A stretch of 64,000 nt of DNA from Sporolactobacillus laevolacticus DSM 442. Its GTDB lineage: Bacteria > Bacillota > Bacilli > Bacillales > Sporolactobacillaceae. The stretch is taken from NCBI RefSeq assembly GCF_000497245.1, contig NZ_AWTC01000010.1:46744-110743 (forward strand). Direction: 5' to 3'. The notes under the pieces are model-generated. The model did not search any database, was not told the DNA's origin, and saw nothing but the letters and a program-made list of their open reading frames with translations. The translations under genes and the position numbers were made by a program. The number at the start of each line of letters is the position of its first letter. Within the stretch, counting starts at the first letter, position 1. This document shows positions 25,859-36,747 of the stretch, one piece after another.

Positions 25859-27583
25859 TCACTGCACATGAATCGATGTCTTGCTCTGATCGGTTAGATC
25901 GGTCAAATGCACCGCACAGGCAAGACATGGATCAAAGGAATGGACAACACGCAGAATCTCCAGAGGATTTTTCGGATCGGCAACCGGCACACCACGCAGT
26001 GAAGATTCGTAGGCTCCTAGCACATCCGCGCTGTCTCTTGGCGACGCATTCCACGTCGTCGGCACAACCGCCTGATAGTTGGCGGTTTTTCCATTCTTAA
26101 TCTCAATCCAGTGACCGAGCGCTCCGCGCGGCGCCTCACTTGTCCCCGCGCCAAAAGCGTGGTCAGGCCAAGTCTTAGGCTCCCATTTCGAATTGTCAAA
26201 AGTCGTCTGGTCACCTTGTCTAATATTGCTGATGAGCTGATTGAAATCATCGCGCATCCAGCCGACAATCATACCTGCGTCCAAACCGCGTGCCAAGGTA
26301 CGCCCGAGTGCTGAATGCATAGCGGAAAGCGGCAGCTTCAGCTTTTTCAGCGCGTCATCAGCGATTGCTCGATAATCGCCTTTATTCGCGGCATAACCAA
26401 CCATCAGCCGTGCAAGCGGACCGGTTTCCATCGGATGGCTTTTCCAGCGTGGCGATTTAATCCAGCTGTATTTCTTGTTGGTATCCAGATATTCATACGG
26501 AGGCTTTGGTCCAGAATAATTCATTTCCGTCGAGCCTTTCCACGGATGACGGGATCCGGTATCTTTTCCATCATAGGTGTACCAGGAATGATCAATTCGT
26601 TCACTCACTTGATTCAGATCATGCGGATCAACATCCAAGATTTCATTCATGTTTCCATTAAGAATAATGCCTCTCGGCGAGCGGTACAGTTTCGTATCAC
26701 GAATGTCTTTTGTAGAAAAATCGCCATAGCACAGATAATTGTTCAAGCCGCCGCCGATTTCCTTACTGCCCCAATCCTTGTAATATGAGGCGATCGCCAT
26801 CAGATCGGGAATATAAACCTGATGAATAAAGTCATGAGCCTGAGTGATCAACTGATCAATTTGCTCCAGCTTCTCTGAATGAATGCCGTTATCCATATTA
26901 ATATCAAGCGGTGTCGCCATGCCCCCGACCAGATAATGCGGATGCGGATTCTTGCCGCCGAAAATCGTGTGTATTTTGACAATCTCCTTCTGCCAGTCCA
27001 ACGCTTCGAGGTAGTGAGCGACTGCGAGAAGATTGACTTCTGGAGGAAGCTTATATGCTGAATGCCCCCAGTAACCGTTAGCGAAAATACCTAGCTGACC
27101 ACTATCTGCAACTCGCTTAATCTTATCTTGGACACTTTTAAAATAGCCAGGTGACGAATTCGGCCATGGCGAAATTGATTGTGCAATCCGGCTTGTCTCT
27201 TTAGGATCGGCTTTCAGCACGCTGATCGCGTCGACCCAATCGAAGGCATGCAAGTGGTAAAAATGAACGATATGGTCATGAAGATTAAGTGCACCATTCA
27301 TCATATTGCGGATTAAGCTGGCATTATGCGGAATGTGGATATCAAGTGCATCTTCAACGGCGCGAATACTAGCGAGCGCATGAGAAGATGTACAGACACC
27401 GCAAATACGCTGTACATAACCCCAGACATCACGCGGATCACGATTTTTTACTACAAGTTCGATCCCTCGAATCGCTGTTCCCGAGCTGAAAGCATCTGTG
27501 ATTTTTCCGTTCTGAACATCCGCTTCAATTCTCAAATGGCCTTCGATCCGTGTGACAGGATCCACCACAATACGTTTACTCAT
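25859..27583 (-). CDS. [NiFe]-hydrogenase large subunit
   Basis: Catalytic subunit that splits or forms H2 at a Ni-Fe centre. The 574-residue protein has the N-terminal cysteine motif RICGVCTSSH (about residues 61-70) and the C-terminal DPCLACAVH. The chain continues 15 residues beyond that His, the extension removed by the endopeptidase after nickel insertion. ATG at 27583 (MSKRIVVDPVTRIEGH) has AAGGGTGA upstream and overlaps the small-subunit stop by 8 bp; the longer upstream reading is not needed. The motifs fit a membrane-bound group 1 respiratory uptake hydrogenase. Confidence 0.96.
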   Translation of the reverse strand: MSKRIVVDPVTRIEGHLRIEADVQNGKITDAFSSGTAIRGIELVVKNRDPRDVWGYVQRICGVCTSSHALASIRAVEDALDIHIPHNASLIRNMMNGALNLHDHIVHFYHLHAFDWVDAISVLKADPKETSRIAQSISPWPNSSPGYFKSVQDKIKRVADSGQLGIFANGYWGHSAYKLPPEVNLLAVAHYLEALDWQKEIVKIHTIFGGKNPHPHYLVGGMATPLDINMDNGIHSEKLEQIDQLITQAHDFIHQVYIPDLMAIASYYKDWGSKEIGGGLNNYLCYGDFSTKDIRDTKLYRSPRGIILNGNMNEILDVDPHDLNQVSERIDHSWYTYDGKDTGSRHPWKGSTEMNYSGPKPPYEYLDTNKKYSWIKSPRWKSHPMETGPLARLMVGYAANKGDYRAIADDALKKLKLPLSAMHSALGRTLARGLDAGMIVGWMRDDFNQLISNIRQGDQTTFDNSKWEPKTWPDHAFGAGTSEAPRGALGHWIEIKNGKTANYQAVVPTTWNASPRDSADVLGAYESSLRGVPVADPKNPLEILRVVHSFDPCLACAVHLTDLTDQSKTSIHVQ

Positions 27584-28667
27584 TCTGATCACCCTTATCC
27601 TGCTGTTTCTCTTTATGATGCTTGACTGCGGCGGTAATCCCTGCGTGTGCGCCGACGCCAAGCGCGGCAGCACCGACAGCAGCAGCGCCCCACGTTTCCG
27701 GATTGATTGTTGTCTGGGTCAGCGGAATCTTTGAATAATGGGTATAGAATGGGCCGTTATCCCAAAAATCCGCTTCCGAGCAGCCGATGCACGGATTTCC
27801 TGATTGAATCGGATAGCTGACACCACCGTTCCAGCGCATTTCCGCACATGAATTATAGGTTGTCGGTCCTTTGCATCCGAGTTTAAAAAGACAGTATCCT
27901 GCCTTCAGATTCGGATCATCAAAAGATTCTGCGAACAATCCGGCATCAAAGTACGCACGGCGATTGCACTTGTCATGGATTCTATGTCTGAAAAAGGCTT
28001 TGGGACGGCCAAGCATATCGGTCTCCGGCAGCTGATCGAAGGTGACAATATGTGCAATCACGCCTGTCATGACTTCGGCAATAGGAGGACAGCCGGGGAC
28101 ACGGATAATCGGAATACCTTTGAGAACAGCCGAAATCGGCTGCGCTCCGGTCGGATTCGGTTTCGCCTTGGCGATGCCGCCCCATGAAGAACATGTACCA
28201 AACGCAAGCACTGCTTTGGCATGTTCGGCAGCCTCTCTCAAGAGGTCACCACCTGAGCGTCCTCCGATCGTCAGATAGCCTGCTTCTTTAGGGACACTGC
28301 CCTCAACGATCAGAATGTACTCACCTGCATATTTCTTCAACACGTTCTGTTCTGCTTCCTCAGTCTGAAAACCAGCGGCAGCGCTCAGCACTTCCATGTA
28401 TTCAAGTGATATCATATTGAAAATCACACTCTCCACTTTTGGATAAGAAGAGCGGATAAAGGACTCTGAGCAGCCCGTGCAATCCTGCATCTGCAGCCAG
28501 ATGACCGGCACGCGCTTTTTCGTTTCAAGTGCATGTGCGACTTTGCCAGATTGTGAGAAATCTAATCCGATCGTTGCTGCTAATGCCGCACACATTTTTA
28601 GAAAAGTCCTTCTAGAATAACCTTTTTGTAAAACGCTTTCATAGATTGTTGGCTCATCCTGTTTCAT
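27576..28667 (-). CDS. [NiFe]-hydrogenase small subunit, Tat-exported and membrane-anchored
   Basis: Iron-sulfur subunit that relays electrons from the Ni-Fe site to the cytochrome. The 363 residues open with a twin-arginine signal (SRRTFLKMCAALAATIG). Cluster ligands follow: CTGCSES, GTCSSWGG, PGCPP, then CKGPTTYNSC and CIGCSE near the end. A hydrophobic C-terminal helix (about residues 324-348) anchors it in the membrane. ATG at 28667 is preferred because a GGGGGG tract is 9 nt away; an upstream ATG has no ribosome site. It is the first gene of the hydrogenase operon. Localisation is on the outer face of the membrane. Confidence 0.96.
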   Translation of the reverse strand: MKQDEPTIYESVLQKGYSRRTFLKMCAALAATIGLDFSQSGKVAHALETKKRVPVIWLQMQDCTGCSESFIRSSYPKVESVIFNMISLEYMEVLSAAAGFQTEEAEQNVLKKYAGEYILIVEGSVPKEAGYLTIGGRSGGDLLREAAEHAKAVLAFGTCSSWGGIAKAKPNPTGAQPISAVLKGIPIIRVPGCPPIAEVMTGVIAHIVTFDQLPETDMLGRPKAFFRHRIHDKCNRRAYFDAGLFAESFDDPNLKAGYCLFKLGCKGPTTYNSCAEMRWNGGVSYPIQSGNPCIGCSEADFWDNGPFYTHYSKIPLTQTTINPETWGAAAVGAAALGVGAHAGITAAVKHHKEKQQDKGDQNE

Positions 28668-28729
28668 ATCAATCTGCCCCCCTGCGTTCGGCATGATGTG
28701 AATCTAATATAAATGTATTGAATTGTTAC

Positions 28730-28764
28730 TGATCTTAGATCATAAGTGTAGTAAGTACACTTAT
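28730..28764 (-). promoter_or_regulatory. Palindromes close to the hydrogenase start
   Basis: Two adjoining perfect inverted repeats lie 63-97 bp upstream of the small-subunit ATG: TGATCT-T-AGATCA (28730-28742) and ATAAGTGTA-N5-TACACTTAT (28742-28764). Neither matches a factor I can name with certainty. Position and symmetry suggest operators for a metal, redox or Crp-family regulator. Confidence 0.45.
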
Positions 28765-28789
28765 CATAAAAAACAGATTTTTTTATTCA

Positions 28790-28850
28790 TATGACATTAG
28801 TCACAGCTTTTCTGAAATATTTGATCTATAATACTTGATTCTTTAATCAA
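28790..28850 (-). promoter_or_regulatory. Fnr/Crp-like site and second dyad upstream of hydrogenase operon
   Basis: On the minus strand TGTGACTAATGTCATA (28790-28805) matches the Fnr/Crp consensus TGTGA-N6-TCACA at 9 of 10 fixed bases. Further up lies the perfect dyad TTGATT-N4-AATCAA (28835-28850). This arrangement would suit anaerobic induction; no Fnr gene is in the window to support it. Confidence 0.45.
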
Positions 28851-28924
28851 ATAAACGCTTATCTAACTTCACGTAAATTACCGCTGAGCGCATTACAAGT
28901 GGGTGTATCGTAATTAAAAATATT

Positions 28925-28980
28925 AGAAAACTTGGCTTTGCCAAGCCTACGACTAAGGCGAAGTCATAGTTGCACTTATA
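28925..28980. repeat. Nested-hairpin sequence, possible mobile-element remnant
   Basis: CTTGGC-TTT-GCCAAG (28931-28945) is directly followed by further small dyads (GCCT...AGGC and GACT...AGTC) up to about 28965. It stands between the terminator of the permease gene and the hydrogenase promoter region and codes for nothing. It looks like a short element end or a dispersed structured repeat, by appearance only. The rest of the 28668-29081 gap holds only the regulatory dyads and the terminator listed separately. Confidence 0.3.
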
Positions 28981-29016
28981 CTATAATCCTTAAAATTATG
29001 TACTTTCCTATAGTAC

Positions 29017-29052
29017 AAAAAAAAGAAAAGAAGCATAAATCTCTTCTTTTCT
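29017..29052 (-). terminator. Rho-independent terminator of the amino-acid permease
   Basis: AGAAAAGAAG (29024-29033) pairs with CTTCTTTTCT (29043-29052), followed on the minus strand by a run of Ts. It starts 30 bp after the permease stop. Confidence 0.8.
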
Positions 29053-29081
29053 AATGTATATTTAGAACATCATGATCCAGG

Positions 29082-30488
29082 TTATTCGTTTTGTTGATTA
29101 TTGGATTGGCCAAGCACACTGTGGCGGTAGCCATAAACTAAATAAATGACAAGGCCAATACCAAACCAGATTAAGAATCGAATCCAAGTCTGTGCTTCCA
29201 GGTTAATCATTAGGAAGCCACATGAGAGAACGGCCAAGAATGGAATAACATAGACGAATGGCACCTTGAAATTCCGTTTAATATCCGGTCGCTTCACGCG
29301 AAGAACAACAACACCGATTGAAACGACAATGAATGCGAACAGTGTGCCAATATTGGTAAGCTGAGCGAGTTCGTCGAGTGGAATAAGCGCCGAGAACACG
29401 GTCGCCATGATCCAAGTCAGAATAATACTGTATATCGGTGTCTTCGACTTTTTCGTCAGTTTGGCAATGGACGTCGGCAGCAAGCCGTCACGGCTGATTG
29501 CGAAGAACAATCGGGTTTGTCCATACATCATGACAAAGAGCACAGTCGTGATCCCAAGAATTGCACCGAGGGATACAAATCCAGCTACCCAATTTTGATG
29601 AACAAAGCGAAGAGCAAAGGCCACTGGGTCTCCTACATTAAGATTCTTGTAAGGAACCATACCGGTCAGGACAACGGAAACAGCGATATAAAGGACCATA
29701 CAGATGCCAAGCGAAGTAAGGATACCGATCGGCATATCACGTTGCGGCCGCCGAACTTCTTCGGAAGCTGAAGACACGGCATCGAAACCGATGTATGCAA
29801 GAAATGCTGTCGCTGCCCCTTTGATCACGCCGCCAAATCCATAAGGCATAAAAGGCGACCAGTTGGAAGGTCTAACATAAAAAACACCGACCACAATAAA
29901 CAAAAGGATAACCCCAATTTTTATCAATACCATAATATCATTAATTCGGCTCGATTCCTTCACTCCGCTGAGTAGGATCGCTGACAATAAAAGCACAATG
30001 ACGGTTGCCATAACATCCACATAAGTACCGTTACCCGGGTTGAAGGCAGCACTGATCGCTGTTGGCAGATGCAGGCCAAAACCCTTCATCAGCTCCTGAA
30101 AATAAGCTGACCAGCCACTGGCTACAACGGAGCAGGCAAGGCCATATTCGAGAATTAAATCCCAGCCGAGAATCCAAGCAAAGAGTTCACCGAAAACGGT
30201 ATAGCTGTACGTATAAGCACTTCCTGAAGCAGGAATCATCGATGCGAATTCTGCATAACACAAAGCGGCAAACGCGCACGCAATACCCGAGAGAACAAAG
30301 GATAAAATAATTGCCGGTCCGGCGGCATTTGCCGCAACAATACCGGTCATAACGAAAATACCTGTTCCAATGACTGCACCGACACCAAGCATCGTCAAGT
30401 CGAAAGCGCCCATCGCTTTCTGTAAACCGTTCTTACCACTCGCCTGACGGATCGTGTAATCCATCGGCTTCTTTCTGAATAAACTCAT
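29082..30488 (-). CDS. APC-superfamily amino-acid permease (CAT/YfnA-like)
   Basis: Secondary transporter of 468 residues with about 12 membrane helices. The N-terminal GVGAVIGTGIFVMTG motif and FLAYIGFDAVSS, with SEEVRRPQRDMP after it, are diagnostic of the cationic-amino-acid-transporter branch of the APC family. Substrate is not decidable; relatives take up branched-chain or basic amino acids. ATG at 30488 follows AAGGAG by 9 nt, so the reading upstream of it is discarded. It is monocistronic, with its own promoter and terminator. Confidence 0.9.
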   Translation of the reverse strand: MSLFRKKPMDYTIRQASGKNGLQKAMGAFDLTMLGVGAVIGTGIFVMTGIVAANAAGPAIILSFVLSGIACAFAALCYAEFASMIPASGSAYTYSYTVFGELFAWILGWDLILEYGLACSVVASGWSAYFQELMKGFGLHLPTAISAAFNPGNGTYVDVMATVIVLLLSAILLSGVKESSRINDIMVLIKIGVILLFIVVGVFYVRPSNWSPFMPYGFGGVIKGAATAFLAYIGFDAVSSASEEVRRPQRDMPIGILTSLGICMVLYIAVSVVLTGMVPYKNLNVGDPVAFALRFVHQNWVAGFVSLGAILGITTVLFVMMYGQTRLFFAISRDGLLPTSIAKLTKKSKTPIYSIILTWIMATVFSALIPLDELAQLTNIGTLFAFIVVSIGVVVLRVKRPDIKRNFKVPFVYVIPFLAVLSCGFLMINLEAQTWIRFLIWFGIGLVIYLVYGYRHSVLGQSNNQQNE

Positions 30489-30609
30489 CCTTAAAATCTC
30501 CTTCTGTATAACCTTAATACACAACTTATGGGTCTCTATTTATCTCTGTTTTCAGATATTTATTTATTTGACATATTTCTCTTTATTTTCCCATTAAGTT
30601 GTAAAAAAT

Positions 30610-30638
30610 ATTCTACATGTTACCTGGTCCTATGTAAA
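30610..30638 (-). promoter_or_regulatory. Sigma-A promoter of the amino-acid permease
   Basis: -35 TTTACA (30633-30638) and -10 TAGAAT (30610-30615), each 5/6 to consensus, with a 17-nt spacer. The leader to the ATG is about 115 nt and AT-rich. Confidence 0.65.
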
Positions 30639-30708
30639 GGTCTTAAGAAAATTAGTTTTGAACATTTTGCATAATTAAACGAATTGGAAACGATTCCCAT
30701 ATAAATAC

Positions 30709-30737
30709 AAAAACCCCCGCTGAAGAAGCGAGGGTTT
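30709..30737 (-). terminator. Rho-independent terminator of the glycolytic operon
   Basis: AACCCCCGCT (30712-30721) pairs with AGCGAGGGTT (30727-30736), with one weak pair. A T-run follows on the minus strand, 13 bp beyond the eno stop. Confidence 0.85.
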
Positions 30738-30749
30738 GGTAAAGACAGA

Positions 30750-32036
<1,287 letters not shown>

Positions 32037-32074
32037 TTATCTCTCCTTATTCATATAAAATTATTAAAGGATTT

Positions 32075-32114
32075 GGAAACTGACCGTTATGTCCGGACAA
32101 AACGGTCAGTTTCC
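32075..32114 (-). repeat. 14-bp perfect hairpin between tpiA and eno
   Basis: GGAAACTGACCGTT (32075-32088) pairs perfectly with AACGGTCAGTTTCC (32101-32114). The 12-nt loop contains the palindrome TGTCCGGACA. No T-run follows, so it is not a standard terminator. An RNase stop, stabilising element or processing site is likely. It lies exactly where gpmI stands in related operons. Confidence 0.75.
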
Positions 32115-32150
32115 TGCACCATTTCATTTAATAAGTATTATCTGCAGAAA

Positions 32151-32945
<795 letters not shown>

Positions 32946-32963
32946 TTAGTTATCTTGTCCAGA

Positions 32964-34151
32964 TTATTCAGCGTCATCAAGAGCAGCAACGCCTGGAAGA
33001 ACCTTGCCTTCCATCAATTCAAGAGAAGCGCCGCCACCTGTAGAGATGTGCGTCATTTTGTCTGCAAGATGGAATTTCTCAACAGCAGCTGCAGAATCGC
33101 CGCCACCGATGATCGTTGTTGCGTCCGTTGCTTCAGCAAGAGCCTTAGCTACTGCTTCAGTACCTTTCGCATAAGGTTCCATTTCGAAGATCCCCATTGG
33201 TCCGTTCCAAACAACGAGCTTAGATTTCTTGATTGCATCAGAATAAAGTTCAACAGTCTTAGGACCGATGTCTACGCCGAGCCAGCCCTCAGGCATTTTG
33301 TCGATGTCGACAACATCTTTGTTTGCTGTTTCGGAGAATTCATCTGCGATAACCGTATCAACAGGTGTTAAGAAGTTAACACCTTTTTCTTTAGCAAGTT
33401 CAAGGAATTTCTTAGCGAGATCCAGTTTGTCTTTGTCGAGCAAAGATTTGCCGATTTCATAACCTTGAGCTTTAACAAAAGTATAGGAAAGACCGCCACC
33501 AACGATCAGAGTGTCTACTTTATCAAGCAGATTTTCGATAACGCCGATTTTGTCCGTTACTTTTGCACCACCGATGATAGCAGTGAATGGGTGTTTCGGG
33601 TTTTCAAGGGATGCGCCGAGAATCTTCAATTCCTTTTCAAGAAGGAAGCCTGCTACGGCCGGAAGATATTCAGCGATACCTGCTGTTGACGCATGTGCAC
33701 GGTGTGCAGAACCAAATGCGTCGTTTACATAAACATCAGCGAGTGATGCAAATGCTTTTGCGAGTTCAGGATCATTTTTCTTTTCGCCTTTTTCAAAACG
33801 AACGTTTTCAAGAAGGAGAACGTCTCCTGCATTCAACTTTGCAACTGCTGCTTCAACTTCAGGTCCGACAACTTCGTCTGTCTTCGCAACAGGCTTGCCG
33901 AGCAATTCACTCAAGCGAGCGGCAACAGGATCCATCTTGAAGGAATCCTTGTCTTCCGCTGTTGGACGGCCAAGGTGAGAAGCAAGAATCACTTTTGCAC
34001 CATTTTCAATCAAATAATTGATTGTAGGGAGTGCAGCGCGGATACGTGTATCATCCGTTACTGTTGTGCCACTAAGCGGAACATTGAAGTCAACACGGAC
34101 AAAAACTTTTTTGCCTTTAACATCAATGTCTTTAATGGTTTTCTTTGCCAT
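32964..34151 (-). CDS. pgk: Phosphoglycerate kinase
   Basis: Makes ATP and 3-phosphoglycerate from 1,3-bisphosphoglycerate. The 395 residues show [27 protein letters not shown], the central hinge region GVDIGPKT and the nucleotide loop [12 protein letters not shown]. The start is ATG 34151 ([10 protein letters not shown]) with GAGAGGG upstream; the longer reading upstream runs through the terminator-like hairpin and is rejected. Second structural gene after gapA in the operon. Confidence 0.98.
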   Translation of the reverse strand: MAKKTIKDIDVKGKKVFVRVDFNVPLSGTTVTDDTRIRAALPTINYLIENGAKVILASHLGRPTAEDKDSFKMDPVAARLSELLGKPVAKTDEVVGPEVEAAVAKLNAGDVLLLENVRFEKGEKKNDPELAKAFASLADVYVNDAFGSAHRAHASTAGIAEYLPAVAGFLLEKELKILGASLENPKHPFTAIIGGAKVTDKIGVIENLLDKVDTLIVGGGLSYTFVKAQGYEIGKSLLDKDKLDLAKKFLELAKEKGVNFLTPVDTVIADEFSETANKDVVDIDKMPEGWLGVDIGPKTVELYSDAIKKSKLVVWNGPMGIFEMEPYAKGTEAVAKALAEATDATTIIGGGDSAAAVEKFHLADKMTHISTGGGASLELMEGKVLPGVAALDDAE

Positions 34152-34234
34152 GTCAAAGCCCTCTCTCAACTTTATTTCATCAGCAATTGTGCCAGGCTGC
34201 AGTCCAAGGCACTGCCGACAAGAACAGTATTCGT

Positions 34235-34265
34235 TAAAAAAGCGGAAACAACAACGGTTTCCGCT
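34235..34265 (-). terminator. Intercistronic terminator/attenuator between gapA and pgk
   Basis: AGCGGAAAC (34241-34249) pairs perfectly with GTTTCCGCT (34257-34265), followed on the minus strand by six Ts. It is positioned 32 bp after the gapA stop. Partial readthrough would set gapA expression above that of pgk-tpiA-eno. Confidence 0.8.
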
Positions 34266-34297
34266 ATTCAAGTTCTATTCAAAAAGTTAGGTAAAAA

Positions 34298-35305
34298 TTA
34301 TTTTGCAAGTTTTGCAAAGTATTCGAGCGTACGAACAAGCTGTGATGTATAGGACATTTCGTTGTCATACCATGCAACGACCTGAACGAGTTGTTTGCCG
34401 TCAACATCAAGGATCTTTGTCTGAGTAGCGTCAAACAGTGAGCCGTAAGTAATGCCGATTACGTCAGAAGAAACGATTGGATCTTCGTTGTAGCCGAGCG
34501 TTTCGTTAGCAGCTGCTTTGATCGATTCGTTGATTTCTTCAACTGTAGTGCTCTTTGCAAGTGTTGCGTAGAGCAGCGTTACTGAACCAGATTTAACAGG
34601 GACACGTTGAGCTGAGCCGTCAAATTTGCCTTTCAGTTCAGGGATAACAAGTGCAACTGCTTGTGCAGCACCTGAAGAAGCAGGAACGATGTTTTCAGCA
34701 GCGGCACGTGCACGACGAAGATCTCCGCCTCTGTGTGGGCCGTCAAGAGTCATTTGGTCGCCTGTATAAGCGTGAACCGTTGTCATCAAGCCTTTTTCGA
34801 TGCCGAATTTGTCATTCAATACTTTTGCTACAGGAGCCAAAGAGTTCGTTGTGCAAGAAGCACCGGAAATAACAGTTTCAGAACCATCGAGTGAATCATT
34901 GTTAACGTTGAATACGATTGTCTTCAAATCGCCTTTTGCAGGAGCAGAGATAACGACCTTCTTAGCGCCGCCTTTGATGTGTGCTTCAGCTTTGTCTTTC
35001 GAAGTGAAGAAGCCTGTGCATTCAAGAACGATGTCAACGCCGAGTTCGCCCCAAGGCAATTCAGCAGGGTCACGTTGTGAGAGAACTTTAACTTTCTTGC
35101 CGTTAACTACGAAGTAGCCTTCTTCAACCTTAACTTCGCCGTTGAAACGACCTTGAGTTGTATCATATTTCAGCAGGTTTGCAAGCATTGCTGGATCTGT
35201 AAGGTCGTTAACTGCAACAACTTCCAATTCTGGAACATCCTGGATTCTTCTGAAAGCCAGACGACCGATACGTCCGAAACCGTTAATACCAACTTTAACT
35301 GTCAT
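34298..35305 (-). CDS. gapA: Glyceraldehyde-3-phosphate dehydrogenase, glycolytic type
   Basis: NAD+-dependent oxidative phosphorylation of glyceraldehyde-3-phosphate. The 335-residue protein begins with the Rossmann motif [14 protein letters not shown], contains the catalytic [13 protein letters not shown] and has the [18 protein letters not shown] and WYDNEMSY segments. The ATG at 35305 has AGGAGG upstream. It directly follows cggR (15 bp) and is followed by an attenuator hairpin, as expected for the catabolic GapA rather than a gluconeogenic GapB. Confidence 0.98.
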   Translation of the reverse strand: MTVKVGINGFGRIGRLAFRRIQDVPELEVVAVNDLTDPAMLANLLKYDTTQGRFNGEVKVEEGYFVVNGKKVKVLSQRDPAELPWGELGVDIVLECTGFFTSKDKAEAHIKGGAKKVVISAPAKGDLKTIVFNVNNDSLDGSETVISGASCTTNSLAPVAKVLNDKFGIEKGLMTTVHAYTGDQMTLDGPHRGGDLRRARAAAENIVPASSGAAQAVALVIPELKGKFDGSAQRVPVKSGSVTLLYATLAKSTTVEEINESIKAAANETLGYNEDPIVSSDVIGITYGSLFDATQTKILDVDGKQLVQVVAWYDNEMSYTSQLVRTLEYFAKLAK

Positions 35306-35320
35306 GTTAATAATGACCTC

Positions 35321-36355
35321 CTAAATGGTTTGGAAATTTTTTAAAATCTTTTGTGCTGCTCCCTCATCCGTGATGAGCACGGAATCTGGGCCTTTCTTAA
35401 AATAAGCCTGAATTGCCTCAGCCTTAGACTTGCCCCCGGCTACGGCAATTACAGATCGCGCTCCGAAAAGATCCTCCCATTGTAAACCAATTGTCTGAAC
35501 CTTGTGGATTACGCGTCCTGTCTGATCAAAGAAATAGCCAAAAGCCTCGGCCACAGCATGCTCCGTGTCGACCCTTCTGAGAAACTCTTCACCGGAATGA
35601 CGGCGCACAGCCATCGTTTTCGCATCACCAATGCCATGCACAATAATGGTTGCACGGCGGATATGCTGCATCACCCGGTGAATGCTGGGCTCTTCCATCA
35701 AGCTGTGATAGGACTCGTCACTGAGCTGATCGGGAACGTGGAGCAGATGATAGCGCCCTTCAGCTTTTTCCGCCATTTTGGCGCAGATCGTGTTCGCTTG
35801 ATTTTCGACCTTTTCGCCAAGACCGCCTCTCGCCGACACAAACAGGAGATCCTGATGCGCTTTTCTGAGCGGACGCATCATTTCTGCAACAGCCGCGAGC
35901 GTAGAGCCCCCGGTTACCGCAATGATATTGTTCTCGCCCAGCGCGCGTTCGATTTCCTTGACGCAGGCCAGCCCCATCTCATTCTTGACCGTTGCGTACT
36001 GATCACTGTCGCCAGAGACAATGACAACTTTGGAAACGCCGAGAACCTCTTCCAATTGCTTTTCCATGTTCTTCAACCCGGAAATATTCTTCATCACTGT
36101 GCCAAGAGCCTTGACAATGGCTTCTCCGTTTTCCGTCAGATACATGCCGCTTGACGCCATCTGGATTAGCCCTTGTTGGCTAAGGAACGTGACCTCACCT
36201 CGCAAGACGCGCTCTGTCATCCCCAAGTGGGATGACAGGCTTCGCCTGCCAATCGGTTGAAGAAAATGTAAGGATTGAAGAATACGGTAGCGACTGGACA
36301 TTATGTCTAAGACATCCGGGATCAGCCTTTTCTGAAGATCAAGCAAATGTTCCAC
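35321..36355 (-). CDS. cggR: Central glycolytic genes regulator CggR
   Basis: SorC-family repressor of the glycolytic operon, relieved by fructose-1,6-bisphosphate. The 344-residue protein has an N-terminal winged helix-turn-helix (RRSLSSHLGMTERVLRGEVTFLSQQGLI) and a sugar-phosphate-binding domain with VTGGSTLAAVAEMM, GDAKTMAVRR and VIAVAGGKSKAEAI. The GTG start at 36355 has GAGGGGG before it. First gene of the operon; its operator is 28 bp upstream (see the separate entry). Confidence 0.96.
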   Translation of the reverse strand: MEHLLDLQKRLIPDVLDIMSSRYRILQSLHFLQPIGRRSLSSHLGMTERVLRGEVTFLSQQGLIQMASSGMYLTENGEAIVKALGTVMKNISGLKNMEKQLEEVLGVSKVVIVSGDSDQYATVKNEMGLACVKEIERALGENNIIAVTGGSTLAAVAEMMRPLRKAHQDLLFVSARGGLGEKVENQANTICAKMAEKAEGRYHLLHVPDQLSDESYHSLMEEPSIHRVMQHIRRATIIVHGIGDAKTMAVRRHSGEEFLRRVDTEHAVAEAFGYFFDQTGRVIHKVQTIGLQWEDLFGARSVIAVAGGKSKAEAIQAYFKKGPDSVLITDEGAAQKILKNFQTI

Positions 36356-36382
36356 AGCGTCCCCCTCGATCGACCTATACAG

Positions 36383-36418
36383 GTCTCAAAATGTCCCACA
36401 CAGTCATTTTATGTCCCA
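36383..36418 (-). promoter_or_regulatory. CggR operator
   Basis: Read on the minus strand: TGGGAC-N6-TGAC-N4-TGGGAC-N6-AGAC. The spacing is identical to the B. subtilis CggR operator (CGGGAC-N6-TGTC-N4-CGGGAC-N6-TGTC) and the half-site bases are nearly so. It lies 28-63 bp ahead of the cggR GTG, where a bound tetramer would block elongation. Confidence 0.85.
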
Positions 36419-36442
36419 TCTGCTCCATGTATCATGATAGCA

Positions 36443-36470
36443 ACTTTCATCAGCGTTTACAAGCATAAAC
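36443..36470 (-). promoter_or_regulatory. Promoter of cggR operon with cre-like sequence
   Basis: On the minus strand a TTGTAA -35 and a TATCAT -10 are 17 nt apart, just upstream of the CggR operator. TGTAAACGCTGATG (36448-36461), overlapping the -35 region, matches the cre consensus at 12 of 14. The rest of the gap up to rpoN (36471-36680) shows no gene. Confidence 0.45.
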
Positions 36471-36674
36471 ATGTAAATGTTTGTAAAGGACATTTTAATG
36501 ACGCAAAACTGTCACATTCTAAGAAAATGTTGATCGGTTGCGCTTTTCTCGATTCGCAACTATCTGCAAATTTCGAAAAATGCCACAGCTTCATGACCTG
36601 CTCTCCACGTTTCCAATTTTCCTCTAGTGCTTTTTTTGTCCATGTGAAGTATACCCCATTTCGACAAATCAAAA

Positions 36675-36706
36675 CAAATAAAGCGTTGTAAAATTTATCA
36701 ACGCTT
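36675..36706 (-). terminator. Terminator of rpoN
   Basis: AAGCGTTG (36681-36688) pairs with CAACGCTT (36699-36706) over a 10-nt loop, followed on the minus strand by a T-rich stretch. Confidence 0.65.
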
Positions 36707-36712
36707 GTCCGT

Positions 36713-36731
36713 CTGGGACAAACATTGTCCC
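36713..36731. promoter_or_regulatory. Isolated CggR-like half-operator downstream of rpoN
   Basis: GGGACAA-ACA-TTGTCCC is a perfect dyad. On the minus strand it reads CGGGAC-N6-TGTC, the exact B. subtilis CggR half-site. It may be an auxiliary operator or part of the rpoN transcript end. Confidence 0.35.
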
Positions 36732-36747
36732 GTATATTATACGGTGA

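Noticed and set aside
30686..30699. cre site between eno and the permease gene
   Set aside because: GGAAACGATTCC is a dyad but differs from the cre consensus at three fixed positions.
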